From positions 1 to 26,097 of the IMG/VR virus record IMGVR_UViG_3300025647_000235: DNA of 26,097 nucleotides; one strand, written 5' to 3'. The stretch's first letter is position 1. Every line of letters begins with the position of its first letter. The notes under the pieces are model-generated. The model was not told where the DNA came from. It saw only the letters and a program-made list of their open reading frames with translations, and did not search any database. Source of the DNA: a virus. Below, piece after piece: positions 1 through 5,141 of the stretch. The translations under genes and the position numbers were made by a program.

Positions 1-476
1 TAGCCAAGGAAGATACAGGCAGACTATCTGCTATCACCGAAGCCAGAGCTAAGCACAAGAGTGCAGTAGTGGAGGCACGCAAGAAGGTGGAGGAGTTCAT
101 CCAGAAGGAGACCGAGCCTTACTACCTGGACTTGCTAGATGCAGTTAGGTTGGCACTACTGGACGGACACTCAGCTAGGCAGATTGGTATGGCGTACGGT
201 TCATCCGACCCGACTACCATCCGCAAGCTAGTGGATGATGCAGGTGTGCAGGACTCAGACGTTACACCGCAAGCCTCATGGCGTTCAGCTTTGCATGGCG
301 ATGACCTAGTGGTCAGACTGATTGCATTCGGGCCAGACAAGCAGACAGGTGAGGCCACGTTCAAGATTGATGATGACGGACAGAACATAACCGTAACCGA
401 TGGTGACTTCTGGATGCAGTCACTACTATACAGAGAAGGAATTGTAGAGGAGGTAATAGCTAATGCGAGACGATAG
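1..476 (+). CDS. HTH-like DNA-binding phage protein, 5' end outside window
   Basis: The frame is open from the window edge (first full codon at base 3) to a TAG at 474-476, so this is the 3' part of a longer gene. A GTG at 69 is only an internal possibility, with no Shine-Dalgarno sequence before it. The first roughly 45 visible residues are charged and helical. Around codons 52-78 lies GHSARQIGMAYGSSDPTTIR and the helix after it, which looks like a helix-turn-helix with a DNA-recognition helix. The C-terminal half is an acidic small domain with beta-strand character. The exact role is not recognised; a DNA-binding or regulatory role is inferred from the HTH-like segment and its place in the early block. 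The stop overlaps the next gene by 14 bases. Confidence 0.75.
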   Translation, partial: AKEDTGRLSAITEARAKHKSAVVEARKKVEEFIQKETEPYYLDLLDAVRLALLDGHSARQIGMAYGSSDPTTIRKLVDDAGVQDSDVTPQASWRSALHGDDLVVRLIAFGPDKQTGEATFKIDDDGQNITVTDGDFWMQSLLYREGIVEEVIANARR

Positions 477-708
477 ATACCTAGAGATAAACGAGATGGC
501 AACCAACCTGACTGAGTTCTATAGCGAGCAGACCGGCAAGGAAGTTGTCTTCGGATACGATGAGGACTTTGACCTATGGGTTACTGCACCACGCACCAAC
601 GGCAAGGAGTACTTTGAGAACTACGGCACAGCAGAGGAGAGAATTCTGCAGTTGTACTCAGAGCTATTCCTTGACGATGATTACGAAGACCCATTAGCGA
701 GCGTATGA
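463..708 (+). CDS. Small acidic hypothetical protein (81 aa)
   Basis: An ATG at 463 follows a strong AGGAGG site (448-453) with good spacing, and the gene overlaps the end of the preceding one, which supports translation in the same transcript. The product is 81 residues, very acidic near the C-terminus (LFLDDDYEDP), with no cysteine pairs, signal peptide or membrane segment. It is not recognised as any family. Its compact alpha/beta look and acidic charge are common among early actinophage proteins of unknown function, but no role can be assigned. Confidence 0.8.
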   Translation: MRDDRYLEINEMATNLTEFYSEQTGKEVVFGYDEDFDLWVTAPRTNGKEYFENYGTAEERILQLYSELFLDDDYEDPLASV

Positions 709-860
709 TGAGCGACCTCAACGACCTGATTCACGTCAATGCAACTATCGCGTTCAACCAAGGTGTTGAGCGTGAGAAGGAACGCATTGTAAAAATCATA
801 AAGGAATATGGTAGCCAAGACTTTACCTCAGAGCTGATTGAAGTAATCACAGCTAAGTGA
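705..860 (+). CDS. Tiny hypothetical protein (51 aa)
   Basis: An ATG at 705 (or the adjacent ATG at 708, same frame) overlaps the TGA of the preceding gene as ATGA, the usual arrangement for coupled translation. The frame runs to a TGA at 858-860. The product is a mostly helical, charged peptide with the segment GVEREKERIVKIIKEYG. There is no clear Shine-Dalgarno sequence, so expression would depend on coupling. Without this gene the region 709-856 would be an unexplained gap in an otherwise gapless operon. The function is unknown. Confidence 0.55.
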   Translation: MMSDLNDLIHVNATIAFNQGVEREKERIVKIIKEYGSQDFTSELIEVITAK

Positions 861-1027
861 AGCGTAAGGTAGAAGACCAACTCCCACCCAAGCAATACGG
901 AATGTTTGGGTGGTGTCTAACCAACAACCACAAGAACTGCCAGACCAATGCAGTCACCGTAGATTGCACTTGTGAGTGTCACAGGAAGGAGAGTGATGAG
1001 AGCCAAGCTACCAAGGCTAACGCCTGA
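857..1027 (+). CDS. Small cysteine-rich hypothetical protein (56 aa)
   Basis: A GTG at 857 overlaps the TGA of the preceding tiny gene as GTGA. The frame ends at TGA 1025-1027, overlapping the start of the helicase gene by 32 bases. The product has cysteines at residues 20, 28, 37, 39 and 41 and the end motif CTCECH, a plausible metal-binding cluster. Small Cys/His proteins ending in CxCxCH are often seen in actinophage early regions (general knowledge; the family cannot be named). No Shine-Dalgarno sequence is visible, so reinitiation is assumed. If the start is wrong, the cysteine cluster still lies in an open frame. Confidence 0.5.
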   Translation: MKRKVEDQLPPKQYGMFGWCLTNNHKNCQTNAVTVDCTCECHRKESDESQATKANA

Positions 1028-2366
1028 CGCCAACCAAGAGAAGGCGATTCAGAAGATGGTTGCCGAGCCAACTAAGGCCGCATTGAATGCTAGCCTTATG
1101 GGCACAGGGAAGACCCTGATGGCAACCGAGGTAGCACTAAGGCTGAACGCGAAGAGCGTACTCATCATTGCTCCTTTGAACACTTACTGGGGCTGGCACG
1201 ACACCATCCAGAGGCAGACCGATTACACCGCAAACGGGTTGCACAAGATAGACAGTAGCACCAAGGGGCGCGAAGCCTTCAGGTCACTATCCGAGTCTGC
1301 TTCTGGGTGGTACTTCGTTGGACGCGAGTACTTCAGGACTAAGGAGTGGCACAAGATTGTGCCTGACATCGTGCTGGTAGATGAGTGCCACTTCATGCAG
1401 AACAGAGCAAGCAAGGGATTCAAGGTAGCCAAGACTCTGAAGGCAGGGTTCAAGCTGTCTATGTCTGGCACGCCATTCGGCAACAGGTTCGAAGGATTCT
1501 GGGCAGTGACTAGATTCCTATGGCCGGAGGACAAGATTGTTCAGCGCTCATTCTGGAAGTGGGTAGAGAAGTGGGCACTTACTGCTTACAACCCATTCAG
1601 CAACGTGGAGATTACAGGCGAGAAGATTCCAGGAGCATTCGCCAACAGCTTGCCATGCTACGTTAGGCTTGAGCCTGACTACAGCATTGACGTGGTGCAT
1701 GAGGTTAGATACGTTGACCTAGTGCCAGCTCAGCGCAAGATTTACCTGAAGTTCCAGAAGGACTTAGTAGTCTGGCTACAGGACAACCCGTTGATTGCAG
1801 AGGTGCCCATCGCTGCTCGCATTCGCTTGCGACAGATGACCTTGGCTGTGCCTAGCCTTAATGAAGATGACCAAGTGTACTTCGAAGAGGGTGCAGTATC
1901 AACCAAGTACCAAGCGCTTGTCGAGATTATCGATGACAACCCTAATGACAAGATGCTCATCTTGACAGACAGCCAGAAGTATGCTAGGCTTGTGACCAAC
2001 AGGCTTAACGCCAAGTACGGTGCCGATTGCGCATTCGAATGGAGCGGGCAGGCCAACCAGTCACAGCGTGAGGAAGCTAAGCAGGAGTTCATCAGCGGTG
2101 ACCGTAGGTTTATTGTTGCTGTGATTCCAGCGATTGCCGAAGGCGTGGACGGATTGCAGGACGCCTGCCGTACTGTAGTATGGCTCAGCCACAGCGACAG
2201 CAACATCCTGAACCAGCAGGTGCTTGACCGCATCCGCAGGCGTGGACAGAAGGAAGTAGTGCAGGTGTTTGACATCGTGGCACGTGACACTTACGATGAG
2301 GGACAACTAGACACCTTGCTACAGCGTGAGCTGGACTCAAGGGCAAGCTTGAAGGGAGACAAGTAA
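996..2366 (+). CDS. SNF2-like superfamily 2 DNA helicase/ATPase
   Basis: This 456-residue protein has the full set of SF2 motifs: a P-loop MGTGKT (35-40), a Walker B box VLVDECH (126-132, DECH rather than DEAH), motif III SGTP (157-160), motif V AIAEGVDGL (379-387) and motif VI with an arginine-rich QVLDRIRRRGQ (408-418), as in SNF2/Rad54-type translocases. It would use ATP to move along duplex DNA in phage replication or recombination. The frame is open further upstream (GTG at 972 and 993), but ATG 996 is chosen because AGGAAGGAGAG lies directly before it. The length is short for the family, with little beyond the two RecA lobes. The stop overlaps the next start (TAATG). Confidence 0.93.
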   Translation: MRAKLPRLTPDANQEKAIQKMVAEPTKAALNASLMGTGKTLMATEVALRLNAKSVLIIAPLNTYWGWHDTIQRQTDYTANGLHKIDSSTKGREAFRSLSESASGWYFVGREYFRTKEWHKIVPDIVLVDECHFMQNRASKGFKVAKTLKAGFKLSMSGTPFGNRFEGFWAVTRFLWPEDKIVQRSFWKWVEKWALTAYNPFSNVEITGEKIPGAFANSLPCYVRLEPDYSIDVVHEVRYVDLVPAQRKIYLKFQKDLVVWLQDNPLIAEVPIAARIRLRQMTLAVPSLNEDDQVYFEEGAVSTKYQALVEIIDDNPNDKMLILTDSQKYARLVTNRLNAKYGADCAFEWSGQANQSQREEAKQEFISGDRRFIVAVIPAIAEGVDGLQDACRTVVWLSHSDSNILNQQVLDRIRRRGQKEVVQVFDIVARDTYDEGQLDTLLQRELDSRASLKGDK

Positions 2367-2569
2367 TGGAAAGCTTCTGGGATTTACTGCCAGGATTTAT
2401 GTTCATCGCGCCACTGATTGGTGTGTTGTTATTTGCGATTTGGATAAAGGCAGTGTTCATAATGACAATGGTAAGGATTATGCTAAACGGAGGTGTCGAG
2501 CGGGCAACTGACAACGGCATGGTATCGGTACGACTAAACAGCTACGACTACGATGAGGATGGTTACTAA
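2366..2569 (+). CDS. Small membrane protein (67 aa)
   Basis: The ATG shares its A with the helicase stop codon (TAATG), with AGGGAG just upstream. Residues 9-36 form a strongly hydrophobic stretch (LPGFMFIAPLIGVLLFAIWI then KAVFIMTMV), enough for one membrane span or a tight pair, followed by a short polar tail ending in an acidic DYDEDGY. The likely site is the host inner membrane. The function is unknown; membrane proteins in early operons sometimes alter the host envelope or exclude other phages, but nothing here shows that. The stop again overlaps the next gene (TAATG). Confidence 0.8.
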   Translation: MESFWDLLPGFMFIAPLIGVLLFAIWIKAVFIMTMVRIMLNGGVERATDNGMVSVRLNSYDYDEDGY

Positions 2570-3117
2570 TGGCAGAGTATAAATGGGAACCAGCTGACAA
2601 GTCTAACCCTTGGGGACGCAAGAGGGCTAAGGGTACGCACTGCTCACAGGGACACGAGTTCACTGAGGAGAACACCTTCATCAGACCTTACGACAAGACT
2701 AGAGTTTGTCGCGAGTGTAGACGTAGGTATGCCCGCAAGAAGTACCAAGAGAACAAGCACTCCGGCAAGACCAAGACAAAGCACGAGCCAATTCGCATGG
2801 TGCCGATTCCAGACAGCGTGTTCCTAACTGACCTTGCTGGTGAGTACTACGCTGAACTGCAGGAAAAGCTTGCAGTGACCAAGGTGCCATGCAGAAACCA
2901 GATGGAGTTGTTCGACAACCCTGAGAAGGTGTCACAGAAACAAGCCAAAGCGGCGTGTCATGGTTGCCCTCTGATACAAGAGTGTGGTAACTTTGCAATA
3001 GCAAGCAAGCAAGAGTACGGCATATGGGGTGGCATCAACTACACAAGGAGGAGGTACAAGAATGGTAGTGAATGGTTCGACTTTAAAGAATCTAGCAGTA
3101 TCTCTGCTGAGGACTGA
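2569..3117 (+). CDS. Zinc-finger/WhiB-family fusion protein
   Basis: The N-terminal part holds a zinc-binding module, CSQGHEF (C25, H29) and CRECRRRYARKK (C47, C50), of the kind found at the start of actinophage HNH-type proteins. Residues 105-163 are a WhiB (Wbl) domain: C108, then C130-HG-C133-PLIQE-C139, giving the four cysteines that hold a 4Fe-4S cluster, followed by the family turn GIWGG (151-155) and a basic segment YTRRRYK for DNA contact. Wbl proteins regulate transcription in Actinobacteria by binding the primary sigma factor and responding to redox or nitric oxide. Actinophage Wbl proteins such as TM4 WhiBTM4 down-regulate a host homologue. At 182 residues it is about twice the usual Wbl length because of the fused finger. 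The next gene begins inside its last 56 bases. Confidence 0.88.
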   Translation: MAEYKWEPADKSNPWGRKRAKGTHCSQGHEFTEENTFIRPYDKTRVCRECRRRYARKKYQENKHSGKTKTKHEPIRMVPIPDSVFLTDLAGEYYAELQEKLAVTKVPCRNQMELFDNPEKVSQKQAKAACHGCPLIQECGNFAIASKQEYGIWGGINYTRRRYKNGSEWFDFKESSSISAED

Positions 3118-3769
3118 GACTGAACGCGACAAGCAGTACAAGGTAGGAGCATCTCAGATATCCAACCCTTGCACCAAGCACCTAGCTATGGACCTAGCTG
3201 GCATCAAGCAACCGCCAAGCAAGTACTGGTTGGGTGCAGTGATTGGGACTGCTGTGCACGCTGCACTAGAGGATGGCATCTCAAAGGTAGCAACGCCACA
3301 GCTAGAGGGTGCACTTGTCGAGCAGAAGATTACGCTCGGTGAGATTCCTGGGTACGGTGTAATCTCAAGCAAGCCTGACCTTGTGCTACCAGCAAGCAAC
3401 CACTTGGTTGACTGGAAGACTTCGACTAGGGCAAAGACCAAGAAGATTCAGGCATGGGTAGATGGCACCAAGCAAGACGCATCTACCACTTACACAATGC
3501 AAAAGTACATCGGGCAGACACAACTGTATGCTTGGGGTGTTACGCAGAGTGGGTTACAAATTGATAACATTTCGTTAGTATTCATCAATAGGGATGGAAC
3601 TAGCGAGGCGGATGTGCTAGAATACACATTCGAATACGATGAGTCTATTGCAGTTGCACTATGGGACAGACTTGTGGTATTGTGGGAGGAGCTGCAAGGC
3701 GGAGCTCATCCTGAGTCGTACAGCGGGCACCCAGAGTGCTTTAACTGTTCGGTAAATGGGTTAGTATAA
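3062..3769 (+). CDS. RecB/Cas4-like PD-(D/E)XK exonuclease
   Basis: This 235-residue protein carries the nuclease signature: H66 in IGTAVHAALE, D106 in SKPDLVL, then D117-W-K119 in LVDWKTST, and Q152/Y156 in GQTQLYAW. This is the RecB-type arrangement used by Cas4-like phage exonucleases that resect DNA ends for recombination. ATG 3062 is chosen because AGGAGGAGG lies 7 bases upstream; the frame is open back to 3029 but without a ribosome site. C37 at the N-terminus and C226/C229 at the C-terminus resemble the Cas4/AddB iron-sulfur cysteines, but the fourth cysteine is missing because the protein ends at residue 235. It is followed by a Sak4-type ATPase and an SSB, which supports a recombination role. 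Confidence 0.85.
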   Translation: MVVNGSTLKNLAVSLLRTETERDKQYKVGASQISNPCTKHLAMDLAGIKQPPSKYWLGAVIGTAVHAALEDGISKVATPQLEGALVEQKITLGEIPGYGVISSKPDLVLPASNHLVDWKTSTRAKTKKIQAWVDGTKQDASTTYTMQKYIGQTQLYAWGVTQSGLQIDNISLVFINRDGTSEADVLEYTFEYDESIAVALWDRLVVLWEELQGGAHPESYSGHPECFNCSVNGLV

Positions 3770-3788
3770 TAAACAAGGAGGAAATATA

Positions 3789-4520
3789 ATGGGCGCAACA
3801 ACTGAATTCCCAGCGTTGTCTTTTGAGAAGTTCATTCACAAGGCAGAGGCGCTGAACACACCAAAGACTATTCTTATCTACGGCGATGCTGGCCGAGGCA
3901 AGACTTGGCTGGCTGCATCTGCAGCAGAGATTGCTGAGCTGTCACCTGTGCTACTAATTGACATCGAGGGTGGCGCATCTGCCATTGCCCGCGACTTCAA
4001 GGACGTAGACGTTATCAACGTGGACGGACACGAGAAGCTAGACAAGGTTATGAATGACCTACTAACTGTCAAGCACAAGTACAAGACTGTCATCATCGAC
4101 ACCCTTGGTGTCGCTATGGATAGGGCAGAGAAGTTCTTTGGTGAGAAGCCAGAGAATAAGGGCAACAAGTTTGGCAAGTGGGGTGACCTGAAGATTTGGG
4201 TCAACGACTTGGTGCGTGCAATGCACGCTGCACCATTCGTTTCCATCATCTTGACTCACGCAGAAGACCAGAAAGATGAGTCTACTGGTGCTGTCAAGAC
4301 TGTGCCTAACATCCCAGGTGGTGCTAAGAAGGACCTACCAGGCATCCCTGACATCATTGGATACATGACTGCACAGAAGCGGGAAGACGGTACGCCTGAG
4401 CGTGTGCTAGTAGTTGCTTCTTCTGACAGGCTAGTAACCAAGAACCGCTTCAACTTGCCACCGGTGATTGCCGACCCAAGCTTGAAGAAGATATTCGCAC
4501 TAATCAAAGGAGGTAAGTAA
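3789..4520 (+). CDS. Sak4-like RecA-fold ATPase (AAA_24 type)
   Basis: Residues 31-39 are a Walker A loop, YGDAGRGKT. LLIDIEGGA (55-63) and the Walker B strand VIIDT (101-105) follow in the order seen in Sak4-type phage RecA-core proteins. The length (243 aa) fits that family, which anneals single strands or assists single-strand annealing in phage recombination and is usually encoded beside an SSB. That is the case here: the next gene, overlapping by one base, is a DUF669-type protein. A good Shine-Dalgarno AAGGAGG precedes the ATG. The late loop with IPGGAKKDLPGIPDIIGY (residues 177-194) fits DNA contact in this group, which is inference. Confidence 0.88.
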   Translation: MGATTEFPALSFEKFIHKAEALNTPKTILIYGDAGRGKTWLAASAAEIAELSPVLLIDIEGGASAIARDFKDVDVINVDGHEKLDKVMNDLLTVKHKYKTVIIDTLGVAMDRAEKFFGEKPENKGNKFGKWGDLKIWVNDLVRAMHAAPFVSIILTHAEDQKDESTGAVKTVPNIPGGAKKDLPGIPDIIGYMTAQKREDGTPERVLVVASSDRLVTKNRFNLPPVIADPSLKKIFALIKGGK

Positions 4521-4987
4521 TGAGTTACACACTGAAGTTCAGTGATGACGTACTGGAGTCCAAGGGCACCGGTACACTAGAGCCAGTACCAGCAGGCTCC
4601 TACAACGCAACCGTCTTCGACATCAAGGAAGAGACAGTTCGCTCCGGCCCTAACGAGGGCAAGCCAAGGTTCAACGTACAGTTCCGCATCTCTGAGGGGC
4701 AGTATGAGAACCGCAGAGTGTTCAGCTATGTTCCACTCTATGTAGCTAACGATGCTTGGAAGGCAGCCGCCTTCTTCAAGTCACTTGGTTATGACGTCAA
4801 GGCGGGCAACTTTAAGGTGCCTGAGACTGCCGACATTCTAGGCAAGTCAATTGGCGTACGAGTCAAGGTAGGCGCAGGCATTAACGGCGAGGCCCGTAAT
4901 GAGGTGGGTGGCTTTGATAAGCCAACCGCAGGTACCGATGCGCTAGTCGCATCATTGGGCGCGGTACCAACAGAGGAAACTTGGTAA
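4520..4987 (+). CDS. DUF669-like phage single-stranded DNA-binding protein
   Basis: This 155-residue protein starts with the pattern of DUF669 proteins: a short lead, then PAGSYNATVFDIKEETV (24-40), GKPRFNVQFRI, a segment around RVFSYVPLY, and a C-terminal acidic EETW. DUF669 proteins are small OB-fold-like phage SSBs found next to Sak4 or Erf-type recombinases. It would coat single-stranded DNA during replication and recombination. The start overlaps the stop of the ATPase gene (TAATG) with AAAGGAGG upstream. The acidic tail ending in an aromatic residue is what SSBs use to recruit partner proteins. It is the last gene before the structured RNA gap. Confidence 0.82.
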   Translation: MSYTLKFSDDVLESKGTGTLEPVPAGSYNATVFDIKEETVRSGPNEGKPRFNVQFRISEGQYENRRVFSYVPLYVANDAWKAAAFFKSLGYDVKAGNFKVPETADILGKSIGVRVKVGAGINGEARNEVGGFDKPTAGTDALVASLGAVPTEETW

Positions 4988-4992
4988 TCCTT

Positions 4993-5110
4993 TAATCCAA
5001 GGCAGGGGTGCGTCTGCTCAACGCACACTAGCTCCGATTGGATTATCCGTCCTCCCTCCTCCTGTTTCATCTCTACGGATAGTTAAGTTCGATTCTTAAC
5101 CGGAGCACCA
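4993..5110 (+). ncRNA. Structured RNA with T-arm, acceptor-like stem and CCA end (tRNA/tmRNA-like)
   Basis: This gap folds almost entirely into perfect helices. P1: TAATCCAA (4993-5000) with TTGGATTA (5038-5045). P2: GTGCGT (5008-5013) with ACGCAC (5021-5026), 7-nt loop. P3: ATCCGT (5045-5050) with ACGGAT (5075-5080), 24-nt pyrimidine-rich loop. P4: GTTAAG (5082-5087) with CTTAAC (5095-5100) around TTCGATT, a textbook T-loop. P5: GCTCCG (5031-5036) with CGGAGC (5101-5106), followed by ACCA. P4 and P5 are the T-arm and acceptor of a tRNA, but no D-arm or 5-bp/7-nt anticodon arm can be built between 5038 and 5081. P5 uses bases in the P1 loop, so P1 and P5 together would be a pseudoknot. It could be a tRNA-like domain, a degenerate tRNA, or a cis-regulatory leader of the primase gene. 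Confidence 0.5.
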
Positions 5111-5139
5111 TCACTATCAGGAGGCTATCGAAAGGAGGA
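5057..5139 (+). promoter_or_regulatory. Anti-Shine-Dalgarno tract facing two ribosome sites of the primase-helicase gene
   Basis: TCCTCCTG (5057-5064), in the loop of the hairpin upstream, can pair over 7 bp with CAGGAGG (5118-5124) or with AGGAGGA (5133-5139). Both lie directly before the ATG at 5142. The second purine-rich site ends only 3 bases before the start codon, which is short. The tract is fully complementary to the sites, so it could hide them in one fold and release them in another. This is read from sequence only; a regulatory role is inference. Confidence 0.4.
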
Positions 5140-5141
5140 AT

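Noticed and set aside
1742-2290. Minus-strand open frame (182 codons) opposite the helicase gene
   Set aside because: Antisense to conserved helicase motifs; the product is Ser/Leu-rich without recognisable domains.
3029-3061. Upstream start of the exonuclease at 3029
   Set aside because: No ribosome site and deeper overlap with the WhiB domain codons; ATG 3062 follows AGGAGGAGG.
5014-5020. Seven-base loop CTGCTCA on the 5008-5026 stem read as an anticodon loop (GCT, Ser)
   Set aside because: The base after the anticodon is C rather than a purine, and this arm lies 5' of the acceptor strand, so it cannot belong to a normal tRNA without permutation.
5031-5110. Canonical tRNA gene with acceptor GCTCCGA/CCGGAGC and T-loop TTCGATT
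   Set aside because: No D-arm with a GG-containing loop and no 5-bp anticodon stem with a 7-nt loop can be drawn between 5038 and 5081; CAT near 5068 is not in a proper loop. Kept as a tRNA-like RNA only.
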